From contig OX419760.1 of the NCBI GenBank assembly GCA_948567375.1, positions 46,376,001-46,440,000 of the forward strand: DNA of 64,000 nt, in the 5' to 3' direction. Under the pieces are notes generated by a model. That model did no database searches. It worked only from the letters and a program-made list of their open reading frames with translations, and was not told the DNA's origin. The translations under genes and the position numbers were made by a program. This stretch comes from Lunularia cruciata. Its lineage: Eukaryota > Streptophyta > Marchantiopsida > Lunulariales > Lunulariaceae. This document shows, piece by piece, positions 12,848-26,080 of this stretch; within the stretch, counting starts at the first letter, position 1; each line of letters starts with the position of its first letter.

Positions 12848-15800
12848 TTACTCAGAGTAATCAAGACCTGCTCCGAACTTCCACGCTTCAATCCTCCGTC
12901 TCCAGACGAACTGATCCTTATCATCAAGACCATCCACCCACGACCTGGAAACAATGACAACTGTGATCAGGAAATCATGCCTTCCAGTGCTATTAACGAT
13001 ATCCCACAAATTTTGAATAGACCCAGGAGAGTAGAGTCCAACTCATAACTCATGAAAGACACAGGATTTAGTGGCACTTACTGTAAAAGTGGGGCAATTA
13101 CTAATGAGAGAAAGGTGAACGAGCCGAGGCCAACAAAGTGGACTAGCCAGTCAATCAAAGGCGTAAATCCAACCTGAATCATTTTGCATACAGGTAATTT
13201 AGAAGCTCATAAAGCTGCTTTTAGGTTTACAGAGTGTTCATCAAAAGCACAACTATCTGAATAAAATAAGCATTGTGGGCCATACATATCATCATTTGAT
13301 ACAAAACACATCACACTTTATACACAGGAAAACATGGACTGACGTTTCAAGCAGGACTTCACCTGCTTCAGTATCTGAGGTAAAATGCCAGGATTCGCCA
13401 GCATCATAGACCCCATGGTCTTGGCAAGTGGGCCAAACTGCGTAACGTCCTGCTCCAACGAAGAGCACAATCTCATATGGTAAGTAAGATGCTGATTATT
13501 ACTAGCTCTCCTCCACAATGGAGTTACACCATCTTAGAAATCCTCTTGACTAAGATGGATGGACAAAACCTTGTCTATACAACTCAATTCAAAGCGCTTA
13601 ACGCAGCAGATCAATATCCTTCTTGAAATCCTTCTATAAGAAATGATTTAATCGATCCAGACTTTGATGTTGAGGCGTACCTGTAAGAACGGGCGCATAA
13701 CTGGATCTCCCAACCTCTGTGAAAGTAAGACAGCCCAAGCAAATTATTTATATGGAGATTATCAATTCCAGCAAATCATCTAAGTGGTAACATGTTTGGC
13801 CGTTTAATGAAGAAGTATCAGACCTCCATGCAGGTGAAATTAGTTGAAAGCAACTCATTTATAAATTCGGGTGGTGGGTTCCCTCCTGGTTGTACAGACA
13901 TGGCTCGCTGTAAGAGCCACGCTCCACTTAAATTTGGCTGCATGTAGGAAGAGAAAGGCCTTAGCTCGTTATACTCTCTAGGGGATAAACAACTTAGACA
14001 TCAGAAAAGCCTCTCCCCACCACGAATCAGTGTAAGATAACACAGTTAATAAAGCAGAAAGCCGAGACTATATGTAGATTGAGCGAATGCTACTTATCAC
14101 CTGATATATGGATGATTTCGTGAGAAGGGATAGAGGGTAGATAGTTACCATATAAGGATTCAAGAGAGAGAGACTTTCCTTGTCCAGAATATCACCTTCA
14201 AGAGCATCTACTAGTCCTGCAAGATAAGTACCCAAACTACTTTGTTTAAGGGGCCGCACAGGTCTCTCTCTGTCGATAATATCTTTCATGGTAACTGGAA
14301 TTCGATTGACAAGGTAACCAGGATCTCCACTTTAGAGGTGAATCACTTGAGCTGATATGATTTACACATATAAAAGAGTAAGAAGTCTGCTTCAAGACGT
14401 ACCTGTGGATAATCTTTCCAGGTGGCGGGTGATACTGCCAAAGCCACCAAATGAGAGAGGTGACTGAATTCCACTCGCATCACCTACCTGCAGAAATATG
14501 ACGTTCAACAGCTTTGAAAGCATTTTCTTTAATAAACACATGCATACGATATGTAGGTCGGTTCAAGGTCAGATATGGTATGGGTGGTATTAATGAGTAT
14601 AAGAAAGAAGCATAACCACCTGAAGTACTCGATTGAAAGCAGAAGGTAATGGACTGCAAACAGTAACAGGAGCGACAAGACAGTCAGTCCCATCTGCACG
14701 AGACAGCAGGAATAGAATGGCTTTAAGAAATATCATGTGCTAGATTTTATGAGAAATACGTTTGAAGCCCCTCTGGGTGGGGTTACTACAAGTGCCTTAA
14801 CTGCTCACCTATTGCGATATGTAGAAAAGAATCCATATAATACGCGTAAAAATTTCAAATCGTCCAGTTTCACTTCCTGCAATAATCTCCGGCTCGGATA
14901 TTTAGTTTCAACGTTGGCTGGTACCCATACAGAAACTTGCATTGACTTTTGCATACAGAGACATGCATTTTTACTCAGATGATTCTAACTAAGTAAGCAT
15001 ATAAATGACAGGAATCTTTAAGACTCCTATGAACATGCGGAGCTTGATTTTCATGAGACACTCATCAGACTCACGGGAACAACAAAGACAGATTTGTGCC
15101 TGATTATTTCGCAGCATCGTCTCCAGATAGGAAGGAAGAATAAAATCAGAACAAACCTGATATACAGGCATGAGATCCCAGTATGCCTCCAGCAATTCTT
15201 CTAAAGATGGACGATCAGGTGTTGCATCTAAGTAAGTGAATAAGTAAGTAGTTCGATCTTTTGGTCCTGAGCCAGCAGGAAACGCCTACATGAACAGCAC
15301 CCAAGAACAAAGTAAAATATCTTATTGACCATCATGTACTCAAGACAAACTTCACATTCAATGCCTTGAAAAACGGGTATCCAAGAATCAATGTTAAGGA
15401 TTACCTCCCAAAACAATTGTAACTTCGACTTCCCAATATCAAGCACTGGGGTATTTGAGAAAATGACATCACTTGTACTGTTATTTTCGAACCCGCGAGC
15501 ACAGCTTCCCACCACCAGGCATATTCCATCAGGACGCTGCCCCCAGCGTATCTGTTTCCATGCTTCAGGCGAGCTAACAATCATCCACAGCACAATACAA
15601 CCACCTTCTCTTTTACTTCGATAAGACAAAACAATTACTGCATTCCTTAACCATCCCACTTACTGAGAATCGATCATGATATAAGTTATATTAACTGTTC
15701 TGCAGCAATGTAGTGCATAAGCACATGGGCAAGTTCACAGACCTGTCTCACTATCGGGGAAGCATTACCCATGCAGTCAAGAACGAGTCTCGATTTTATA

Positions 15801-18308
15801 ATCTCACGGTTATCCAAGAAAGCCACCTGCCAGGAACTAACTCAGACGCGTTATTATTAACCACATTTGAATTAAGCTTTCAAACACCGTAACAAAAGAC
15901 TGACCGCATTTAACCCTGCTCTGCTGTCATCGAGGACGTCACACTTAAACTCAACTGGGAGTCGAATTCAATCGTCTGACGAATATTGGAGGTACTCACA
16001 GCAGTATCGTCATACACATCAACTCTCGAAAGACCAATTTCCTCAAAAACTATTCCACCCGCACTGAGGAAGCGTTGTTTTACCGTCTCTATAAGTTTCT
16101 CGGGCCTATCATACCAGCAGACAGGCAGAACGTCATGCCATTGGACAATAAACGTGGTTATAATCAGATTCAGCAGATGCTTGCATAGTCCAATTATATG
16201 TTGAAAAGATGGAATTGATAGAAGAACTTACGACACGCCCAGATGCAGAATATCTTTTACCCATAGCTCAGAACCGGCTCCAAAGCCGACCCGATTCTGC
16301 AGAAAAGAGGAGCACCCTAAGTCGTCTATACAAAGTTCTATTGGATATAGACTTGTAGGTAATTCATCTGTGTGAGCAATGGCTAGTGAGACAAGTTATA
16401 GCAATCACAACGGCACAACCTGCAAAACTTCCTGACATAGGTGCATCCCATCACTAAGGCAATCATCTCAAATAGTTCTTGGCCTGATCAGATCTTTCTC
16501 TTTCACAACCCCATCACCTCCCTTGATTTTTACAATTCTGTCATACCATGTAAATCTAATGTGTTTCAATTTTGATTGCCAAGTAGCACGAACTCATGTT
16601 AGTTGGGATTCAAAATTATTAAATGTCTTTGACATTCTTAGTACCCTAAATTCATATTGAAATCTCTTTCAGCTTGTTCATCAGGTCACGGATTACTCGT
16701 GGACTTTGAGTTCCGTCGAAAGATGCTGCACATTGTCTTCTCTGTTATGGGTTTCACCAAGAAATCGATCTACTCGGCTGTACCTCAAAGTTAGCTATGT
16801 CTGTTTAATACAAGTATAATATTTTGATTCCTACATGTGATAAGTACTACCAAAATAATCCTTGCGAGATCATCAATCAAAGCGATAAGCAGTACACGCT
16901 CTAAAGAGCAAAATAAAACCAGGCCAGAATATGACGTGTTCCACATTCATGTCATCTTATTCCATTCCGCTCACCGGGTTAAACTCGACGGAAATCACTT
17001 GTTCTGCTTCTTCCACAGTGAGCACACTTATCTTAACAAGCTCGTATAGTTCCTTCCTGGAAATATTCCACTCTTGTAATCGCTGAAAACAAAAACACAA
17101 CATTTGTCAAACTTTTAACGTTGTGAAAGTTGTTCTAACGCAAAGTGATTTCTGTCCAGAACACTCTGAACATGATGGAACGTATACCACGATGAAGTTT
17201 GGTGTGTGCTTATGGCGCTTGGCGCTTGGCGCTTGATGACTGCAAGATCTACCTAGATGACATCTTATAACTGAGGTTAACGGATCGTCACCGGGCCACT
17301 TGTTTCCCGGACGGATGAGGGAATCCAGTTCGTCGTCACAATCGTTGTACATACGCTGTCTTGGTTGCAACCACAGGAACCTATAGTTGCATGCTCAAAG
17401 ACGGCAGAGCACCTGTGAATTCCTTACCCCTCTAAGTTTTCCCTTCTCGACAATGGCAACCTTCAAACCCCGTTGAACAAGGGCAGTGGCAATGAAAACA
17501 CCCAAAGTCCCCCCACACACGACCACATCAAACGCCTTGACAGTCATAGACTTTGAACTGTCAAACAACTGTCCATAGAGTGGCCTAACGACTTCTGGTG
17601 CTGGACCTTGCCCTGCATTTCAGAAATCGACAATTTCAGACCTTAATTGCTGCACTTTATGGTTCAAGCCTTGAATTGCGTAAAGATGAAACATCAAGTT
17701 TGATGTTTCTAGGTCAGATAAACGAGGTACAAACCGGGCTTTAACGTCCGCACCCTTTCCCACTGCTTATCGACGAATTTTAAGGATTCGTACGAAGATG
17801 TACCACCAGCACCTCCTGCTTCGTCACCTTTAGGTATGCTTTCCATAATTCGCTGCAACCCCACGATATACATTTCCAGTTAGACAATGGAGAAACATTG
17901 CCTGGATGAAGGTTAAAAAGCAGCCAGAGAGGCTTGCATGCATGAGAGAAATTCTCTCAGTAAGTTTGGCACTAGCAAATTAAAACTCGATACTAGCGCG
18001 TCAGTCAAAGAGCACTGGGTTACCTGCGTCCGAGAAATCTGGACGGAAGGAGCAGCAGAGGAGCAATCTATCGAATATAACAGCCGCCGGGATACAGGCA
18101 ATTTCACGCATTTGATAGACATTCTCCTCTCCCTAGGACAGCAAAAACTACTCTCGAGTCGAAACCTTGTACCGGCAGCAACAGAGCACATGCCATTGAT
18201 CGGACATATCGTCCGAAGTGGAATTGGTGAGTCTTCATTTCCAGTGCAACTATGCCCCCGATGAGGTGAGATCTTACCCCCAATGAGAGGAGAATTCAGG
18301 GACAGCAT
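12848..18308 (-). CDS. FAD-dependent lycopene-cyclase-like protein, 18 exons, intact
   Basis: Spliced minus-strand gene giving 635 residues. Exons (high to low): 18308-18024, 17852-17735, 17612-17428, 17082-16975, 16296-16232, 16105-16000, 15826-15743, 15551-15405, 15285-15157, 14876-14809, 14653-14620, 14487-14403, 14216-14149, 13937-13824, 13716-13681, 13449-13363, 13173-13082, 12944-12848. Every intron is GT-AG and phase is kept throughout. Residues 1-95 are Ser/Arg-rich, fitting a plastid transit peptide. At about 163-190 a Rossmann FAD loop appears (DVVVCGGTLGVFIATAL), then EWNISRKEL, RLVLDCMGNASP and the late GDASGIQSPLSFGGFGS. A hydrophobic stretch lies near the C-terminus (about 580-604). 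The whole matches the plant family of AT2G32640, annotated as lycopene beta/epsilon cyclase-like; its reaction is not established, so the substrate is unknown. An in-frame TAA 18 bp upstream supports the start. Confidence 0.93.
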
Positions 18309-18419
18309 GAGTGCAGTTTGCAGTTACTGAACCGAATAGTAAGGTACACTCTCTACATTCAACAAAGGCATACAAATCTAATTCAAATTTCAAAAATATT
18401 CCTCACAAACTTCCTGTAT

Positions 18420-20866
18420 CTATTCTTCAGTTTGAAATTGCCAAGAACTGCAACGCGTGGGACCTAAACCTGTACCTTCGTCTCGAACTAATCCAAACCT
18501 CGACGCTGTTTGCCGAGTTCGACGAGAATCTCCTGCAGCAGAGTCTGATTCATAACAACGTCTGAAGTCAGGAGAGCTGTCAGGAGAGTCAGGAGAAGCT
18601 AAGACAACGAAGGGACCTGCGAGTTACAAGTACTCAAAGTGAATCCGTTGGTCCGCAGATCTAGAAGATAGTGGATCAAGCCACGTATTTGAAACTCCTG
18701 ACCAAATCGTGACAACCTGGGCCTCAAAGCCTGTCACGGGAAGTACCGGATCATAAAGCAGTTCCGGCGGCCTGATATTTTCACCGCTAGTCTGCCTTGT
18801 GTCGGGAAATACCTCGGACGTTCTCTCACGTATCAAATATACATACAAATAGGATAATACTCATACAAAGCTGACAAATTTTGAGTCGCGCTGCGTCGAC
18901 ATGCGTTTAGAAATAAGTTGTCCATGGATAAGCACGACTGGACATGCGAAACTAAACACATGTTTAGTGATGCAACCTACCGTATTGTTTTGACCATGTG
19001 TTCTCGTCTTGGCAAAACGTGCAGATTGCATGCTTATCTAGATTTTCAATATTCAACACAAATATAGACAGTACCACAATGATCGAGAATATTTTGATTA
19101 TCTCTAATCCATCTCATTGCAATAAATCTTTATGACAAATACGTTAATCTTGTAATTTTACGGGAGTTCTCAATCTTTTGTGAGTGTAAATGCCATTGTC
19201 TGACCACGATACCATGTGGTTGTGAGCACTCGCACCACTTTGAATCACAATCAGAACCAGAATTAAACTTCCAAGAACTCATATGATAGAAGCCACATCG
19301 TTTCTGCCATCCTATAATTCTTACTAAATTTTGGATACGAATATCCACAATTGGATGGATGACTTTTCATGCAGGATTAATAAGTCTGATAGACGTACAC
19401 GTACTCAATGCTAGTTTTGTCTCGCCCACTTCACGTAACCGTACCCAAGAACTCTTGATTACAATTGAAACAGCAGTGTAAACATCAGACATGATGTATA
19501 GTTGGCTTCTCCAAGATAAAGTCTGACAGATTACCGTACGTTCCCTCCGGATTGGATTTGGATTTTTCTTAGCTTCTATATTAGCAATTTGTCAATACCT
19601 GATTAGAGTACGTAAGTCGCTCTCAGGACCGCCTCAAATAGCAGACTTGCTGGCCTCAACGTTGCTCACGAAACCACGGTTAAATTAGAACTGCTCACGT
19701 TCCCGCAGAACAGAAACCGCAATCCTCTAAAATGATCCACATGCACAGATGATGGAGACGAGAGTCAGTCATTTTGACCTGGTAGAGTTAATTCACAAAA
19801 CGAACCGCCTTCACTTTTCCATGTATGTCATCACAGGGAGCTTGAGCCTCGATGGCTTGTTCGCAGGGGGAGGATTTGCAGTCAACTACAATGCGTGCCA
19901 GTAGGCCCGCCCAAACGTAGATTTTAGGCCAGCTGGGCTTCAGGTCTGGTAAATAGCTGAGAGGTTTGTTTCTTGGTACAGTACACGTATAGAACCAGAT
20001 GTAATTGAACTGGTGTTTCTGACCTTGAGAATAACAGTAGGTGTGAACCTTGTGAGGTGTTTAGACTTTGTTGGTTTGGGAATTCCCTGCAAAAGTTGGC
20101 AGTCGCTGTCAGGAAGCTGTCCTCGTTGAAGGCAATGTATTCATAAGATGATTACTTGGGCGTGTGGGTGTGATCTACAGTACTTAATGCAACGAAGTAA
20201 TGTTGAAGGCCAGGAGATTCGATTGATACAAGCATAGCAACGCAGCACTTCATGAGGAGGTTCGTTTCGAATGTATATCATCCATCGGTTGTGGTGGACA
20301 TACGGATATGTGAACCGGAGAAATGTGTGCTTGGGGTTAGAAAGCTATTGGTATGTGATGATGACGCCGACACAAGACCACGTATCATGCGAAATCTATT
20401 TTAGTAAGCAACTAACGTAAGGGTCAATGACATTTCGACCTGTTCTGTCTGTATGCCCAGGAATTCGGCTGACCAATTCTGTTTTAGCGTGCTAAAGAGG
20501 AATTCATGAGCAGTCAGCGCTGAACTCTGTAGCATCTGACGCGAGAGGTTTTCCATCTCTTTGATATTCCTACCAATAATGAATACTGATCACAATATGA
20601 CGACTTACATTGACTGATCCGTTTGAATGTATGATAAGAGTGTGATGTCTGCATCTGTTCCTGTTCCTGTTCCTGTTCCTGTCGAGATTTTTGGCTGAGG
20701 AGGACGAACTTAAAGAATCCTGATTCTGGGGATCACACCCCGTGAACAGCTGCAAGAAACCATCAAACACCTTCTTTAGCGGGCTCAATTGAGAGTATAT
20801 TGCAGTATCGGTTTGAGCACTAGAAAGCGAATTTGAGCGTAGTGTTTCTTTTGCCGATGTGTCCAT
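18420..20866 (-). CDS. Unidentified spliced gene; first and last exons supported, middle uncertain
   Basis: First exon 20866-20609 encodes 86 residues from an ATG to a clean donor (AAT|gtaagt). It is Ser-rich, contains SPLKKVFDGFLQLFTGC, and ends in an Asn-Arg dipeptide run made by a hexanucleotide repeat. Last exon 18616-18420 has a good acceptor (actcgcag|GT) and 64 residues to TAG, including LASPDSPDSSPDFRRCYES and GLVRDEGTGLGPTRCSSW. Possible internal coding pieces: around 18848-18640 (FPDTRQTSG, with a phase-matching donor AGCG|gtgaaa) and 19975-19790 (acceptor ctctcag, YVWAGLLARIVVDCKSS). Linking these into one transcript is inference from strand, phase and spacing. I do not recognise the family. 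It ends 111 bp before the start codon of the FAD gene. Confidence 0.45.
20656..20682. repeat. (TGTTCC)4.5 hexanucleotide repeat inside a coding exon
   Basis: Four and a half perfect TGTTCC units. On the minus strand they encode the alternating Asn-Arg run at residues 62-71 of the unidentified gene. Six-base units keep the frame when copy number changes. Confidence 0.9.
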
Positions 20867-20987
20867 GAGTGGCGTGAATGATATTGATCTAACAGAGAAG
20901 CAAGGAGATATATCGCTGATTGTTTCATAGGTTGCTCACGGCGCGCGGACAATTGGGAGTGGACGCTTTTTGTTTACCGTACAACCA
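20867..20987. promoter_or_regulatory. Shared divergent promoter/5' UTR region
   Basis: Only 121 bp separate the start codons of the unidentified minus-strand gene (20866) and the plus-strand MATE gene (20988). Both 5' UTRs and core promoters must fall in this space or overlap the neighbouring exon, unless upstream non-coding exons exist. It holds GATATATCG near 20911 and a GC-rich GGCGCGCGGAC at 20940-20950. No single TATA box is convincing for either gene. Confidence 0.5.
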
Positions 20988-23900
20988 ATGGACGACGATA
21001 GACGGAAACCTCTGCTTGGTAGTCAACAATCAACTAGACCGGATGGAGGCCCTGGAATACTTGTTTCATACAGCGGTGGTGAACCTACCAAAGATGGAAG
21101 TAAGCAATCGCTGCTGGAGCAGAATGATGTAGCAAAGAGGAAAGTGAATTTCGAGTATATACGCTTGGAGGCCGGGAAGCAGCTGGCGATCGCACTGCCG
21201 ATGGTTTTAACAAATCTTTTCCAATATTCAATTCTCGTCGTGGCTATTACGTTTGTTGGACATCTAGGAGAATTGGAGCTCGCAAGCGCCTCTCTCGCCA
21301 ATTCAATTGCTACTGTGCTCGGGTTCTGTATTCTGGTAACTAATTCTTCCTTCCGGATGGATACGACATGCATTTTCTTCAATGGAATAGTTTCTCCACT
21401 GTTCCCCCGTTTCTAGCCATTGTTCTTCGTAAACCTCTAAAGATGTCGGGGACATGTCCACGAACGATGCCGATGCAAACGTTACAAATTGAACGAATGA
21501 AGAGTTTTAAATTGACACTGAAGTGCTGTTAAAGTCTTTGAAGACTGATCTGCATGATGTGTATAATCTTTTTGACAGCTGGGTATGGCAAGTGCACTGG
21601 AGACTCTCTGTGGCCAGGCTTACGGCGCTCATCAGTACCACATGCTAGAGATTCATCTACAACGCGGACTTGTTGTTCTATACTGCACATGTATTCCACT
21701 CACCATCATCTTCCTAAATGTTGAGAATTTGCTGCTTCTCACTGGACAAACAGCTGCAATCTCCGCTAAAGCAGGCGAATACATAGTATATCTCCTTCCA
21801 GCCCTGTACGCCAGTGCCTTTCTTCAGCCATTTGTCAAGTTCCTGCAAACCCAGAGTATTGTCAAACCCATGGTAATCTGCTCAGGAGCCACTCTAGCGA
21901 TCCATGGCGGCTTGTGCTGGCTCATTGTCTACAAACTAGGATTGGGATTTCGAGGCGCAGCAATCGCAACAAGCATATCGTACTGGTTGAATGTGGTTTT
22001 TCTGGTTGCGTACGTAAAACTCTCAAACACCTGCGAGAAGACATGGGTTGTTGGATTTTCCAAGGAAGCATTCACCGACTTGAAATCTTTCATAAGGCTG
22101 GCAGTGGCCTCTGGCGTGATGATCTGGTGCGTTCCTTATCAATCCCCGATTTCATCAGCGTCACCGAATTGAAGATTTTTCTGTCTGTATGCCCGTTATT
22201 TAACGAGCTCGGATTTGTGATGGAATTAACCTCGCCACAAACCTGTCGATCGGGGGTTGTAAGGTTGGATCCTCTTACTTTTTTATCGTATAGTGGCTGG
22301 CAACCGTTTGCTTCTGGGAAGATCATTTCAGAACTCAAAGAAACAAGAGTCGAAACATAATGGGGTATATATATAGGAGAGCTTCGAAAATGTCTGACAG
22401 TTTTGTGCTGTCAACAGCTTGGAGTATTGGTCCTTTGAAGTCATAATCCTAGTAGCAGGATTGTTGCCTCATCCTCAACTGGAGCTTTCAGCGCTATCTG
22501 TGTGGTAAATTTTCTCACTTGAAACTGCTCTTACTCAAGCTAGGGGCATGTGCTGTATAGCATATGCAAGCCAGATTCCACCTGAGCAGCTGACACAGCC
22601 CATGGAGAGTGTGAAAACACTGAATTTACTGACTTTGTGTTGAAAAGGTTGGGGATATTATCTGCATTGTCGAGGGTATTTTGAGAAATCTGTACTTTGA
22701 CGGGGACAGAGGGTTCAATTTGATTATATGATAAAGCTACTACTCACGATGTGGTTATCTAAATGTATTGGCATGCAGTTTGAATACGGTGACGTTGAAC
22801 TACATGATTCCTTTTGGCTTAAGCGCAGCTGCAAGGTTTGGACTTCCTTACTTCTTGTTATACAAACATCATCATGCATTACAAAGCTTCCCCGTTGTCG
22901 CATATGTCTGCCAACTGGCTCGTTCATCTCGTAACAAAATTCTAGGTGAATAAGGATTCTGGTTCAGAACGCAAGGACTTGATGGACGGGAATTTAGCTT
23001 CAATGTTTCAATAAGGGACGATTTGATAGTCTTGAGAAGATTTGGCACGTTCGTTAACGCATTAGTCAGGTGTAGAAGTAGTGGATGCTTAAATCCAAGA
23101 ATTGAATTATGCTACATATTATCCTCCTCAGATTGAACCAGTATTTTACTCTATAGAGAGATGTGACAGTTAATGTCCCATCATCCCAGCGACTGTTGAG
23201 AACTCAAGGAGTAATTTCTTTATTGCCTCTTGCTCCTTGAACAACAGCACACGCGTTTCGAATGAGCTTGGAGCTAGAGAGCCTGATGCAGCTCGTACAG
23301 CGGTCTACGTGGTGTTGGGCATTTCAATTGCCCAAGCGCTTGTTGTATCGAATTCTTTGCTCTTGGCGCGTAACATTTGGGGCTGGATCTTCAGCGGTGA
23401 CGTTGAGGTGGTCAACTATGTGGCTACTATCATGCCTTTCATAGCTTGCCTCGCTTTGTTTGACGGCATCCAGGGCGTGTTTTCAGGTCTATTCTCTCCT
23501 AAACGAAACGGAATGTCGATTAGACCTTTCAAGAATTCAGCGTCTGGATCTTGAACTGGAAAAGAACTTGCTTTCGTCCAGTCTGAAAGCTTTTGGGAAA
23601 CACTTTTCATACCACTTATAATACTTATTTACTTGACTGTTTTCGTGTAGCACAGGAGTTGCCAGAGGTGCCGGATGGCAGGACTTGGGTGTTTTTATTA
23701 ACCTGGGCACCTTCTATGGACTTGGTGTCCCCACTGGAATGATTCTGGCATTTCATTTTGGCTGGGCCGGCAAGGTACTTATTTCTTGCAACTTCTCACC
23801 TCTTGGTTTGGTTGGAGATTAAACAAATCGGGAGTTTTGGGAACCATCTGCTTCTTACACTTCTGCATTATTCTACAGGGATTATTTACCGGTCTTGTTA

Positions 23901-24227
23901 CCGGGCTTGGATCGCAAATGTTAGGGCTTGGAATCATTACCTTCAGAACAAACTGGAAAGAGCAGGTGACAATTTGCGCCGAATCATGGATCTTAATTTT
24001 ATTGCAAATTTCTCTATGCAAGCAATTTGGAGCTTTTTGGCTTGTTTTTATCCAACTTTGGCGTGAACTACGTTGGCACTCAATGGAATTTCCTTAAATT
24101 CTGACTTCACTTGATCTGCTTTAGCACTCTATTGTGTCTCTTCATCTAACCTCAGAACTCGCAGGCGGAAGTAGCGTATGCCCGTCAAATATTGGCGTCC
24201 ATTAAAGATGGACCTCACTCGGTTTAG
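20988..24227 (+). CDS. MATE (multidrug and toxic compound extrusion) transporter, 8 exons, intact
   Basis: Exons 20988-21335, 21579-22126, 22418-22504, 22779-22835, 23248-23486, 23656-23774, 23879-23965, 24165-24227 join in phase with GT-AG introns to 515 residues, the usual size of plant DTX/MATE proteins. After a polar N-terminus (about 60 residues), membrane segments begin at QLAIALPMVLTNLFQYSILV. Family hallmarks are VGHLGELELASASLANS, GMASALETLCGQAYGA, CLEYWSFEVIILVAGLLP, STRVSNELGA and GVARGAGWQDLG. Members are 12-helix exporters in plasma or vacuolar membranes that move organic cations, flavonoids, alkaloids or citrate using H+ or Na+ gradients. The substrate cannot be read from sequence. 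The start is the first ATG in frame (MDDDRRKPLLG). The very short exons 4 (57 nt) and 8 (63 nt) are confirmed by phase. It is divergent from the unidentified gene. Confidence 0.95.
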
Positions 24228-25994
24228 CATGCAGAGAAGCAGTGCTTTCAATTGGTGACTAAGCGCACTTTGCGTGATGTACTGGAGATTTGAAATGCTA
24301 CACATTTCATGAACAAGTATTGCATCACCTCTTTCTCTCTGAGTGAGAAGGTCAACTGGACCCCACAGTTCCTTGCACGAAATTTTGTCGAATGTAGAGT
24401 AAAATAATCAGTGATTTTCTCCAGCGGCAGCGGCATCTCTGAAGACTGGTTCCAAAGTTTTAATTTCTAGAGTCCTAGTGTCTAGAGTGTCCTAGAGTCT
24501 AAAGTCCTAGAACACTTGTCTTTCGTGAGTTCCCATAGATGGAGTCTTCCTGACTCAATCTAGTCATACGCGGCAGTCTACAACTATTCGCTTCCAGGAT
24601 ATATTGGCAGAAATAGAGTAGATATTTCGCTTTGGCTCAGGTTTATTACTAGTCTCTGGTAGTAGCTCCCATGTGTTAGTCTACACCGAAATTGCTGCAT
24701 TGTCCTAAAATTACATAGCATTTATATAGAGATCTGCTTAGCATGACATCTACTTGCAATTACCGTTCAACTATGTAAAGGAAAGAGATTTTGCCTGTAA
24801 AGCTGCTACCACGGAATCATATAGAGATACGCTTAGCATTTATAAGGAGATAAGCTGCAATCAGTATGCAAAATCTTTAGTAACAGCTGACAATTAGTAT
24901 GGAAACTTCTAATAACCGATGTTCTAACACCGATACAGTGAGTTTGACTAGACTCTGCGCTTTAAATTTGTATCTTTTAATTTTTTTAACTGCTCGTGGT
25001 GATAAACTAATATATAGATATAATTACAAAACTTACTAAAAGATTTCCTTTAAATTATTTTAGGAATAAATTCTATTAATATATATAATTATTCCTAGTA
25101 AAATATTTATAATTGATTATACTACAACCAGAATATAAATAATTATTGGAATTATTATTCCTTTGAATATAATTATTGGGAGTACATGATAAAACAAAGT
25201 TATGTTATAATTTATTCAAATTTTCATGTGAATACTTGTGAACTTTCAATGTGGTAAGTCTGAAAGAAGGGTCTTCAACTAATAAAGTTTCAATAAAATT
25301 TATAATACATCAAGCTATTATTATCCATATCCTACGGTTTGATCTTGGTTAGCTATAGTTATAGTTGTAGATGTCGTTTCTATTATCAATCAAGGAAAGT
25401 CCTTGTCTGTCCATTATATTTGATACCAAATATAAATATTGGAATATCCATCAAACTTTATAGTTTCATCATTCTTTCAGAACGGAATACAACACCAAGG
25501 AGGGTTTCTGTTATCACTCCTTTTAAACTAAATACAACACTAGAATCTAAATTCTCCTCTATGATTCTACGATTCTACTACAAGAAAAGCGGCTTAAGAC
25601 AATTTTTGGAACTACTATAAAAAAAGAAATTTTAATTAAGCTCCTTATGTTATTTATCTTATTCCCTGTATTAAATCTAGCTACTGGTCATTTGTTTTTG
25701 CAAGGAAAGAAAAGGTACTAGGCAAAAAACTACCAATCTGTTTTTTGGTGAACCTACCGACGTGTTTTTCGGCATTGCAAATTTATTCGTTTCAAAGACT
25801 AAAGACTTATCATAAGAGACATTGTCCTATGAAGATAAATTTGTAATTTAAGATAAAAGAAAACTTCACAAAGTATAATCCTACTAAGATCAGTCTGTAA
25901 TTAAGACAAACAATAACTTCACAAAACATGAAATACAGTTGGTCTTAGGTTTCATTGAGGTTTTGGCATACTTATGTGCTTTAGTGTAAAAAAA
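24228..25994. other. Downstream intergenic DNA with a short-motif cluster
   Basis: Includes the probable 3' UTR of the MATE gene. At about 24468-24512 the motif CTAGAGT/CTAGTGT is repeated several times. The block ATATAGAGAT.TGCTTAGCAT (or its variant) occurs near 24726 and 24820. From 24950 the DNA is AT-rich with no gene that I can support. Confidence 0.5.
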
Positions 25995-26080
25995 GGCGAC
26001 CGCGTAGGAAAAAAAGAAGGATGGGAAACCCCCATCAAGCCGTACAAGGGAGAGACAAAAAAGTAACATGGGGCTAAGCA
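25995..26080 (-). mobile_element. Short copy of the non-LTR retroelement 3' tail
   Basis: The minus strand reads the same tail as the long copies: GGGGCT.AGC.CC, then CTTGTACGGCTTGATGGGGG, then CTACGCGGTCGCC. Only the last roughly 85 bp of the element are present. Confidence 0.8.

Noticed and set aside
14530-14560. PTYR-like codons on the minus strand
   Set aside because: Out of order between two confirmed exons and without splice sites; chance match in an intron.
14989-15075. Minus-strand piece reading CLMKIKLRMFIGVLK as the tenth FAD exon
   Set aside because: It resembles the expected family segment only loosely and keeps no usable splice sites. The true exon is at 14876-14809 (VKLDDLKFLRVLYG, acceptor attgcag, donor gtgagc) and restores the phase exactly.
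15391-15624. Plus-strand open frames across the FAD gene
   Set aside because: They are antisense shadows of the minus-strand exons.
20970-20987. Upstream TTG start extending the MATE protein
   Set aside because: Plant genes rarely start at TTG, and the ATG at 20988 gives a normal-length N-terminus.
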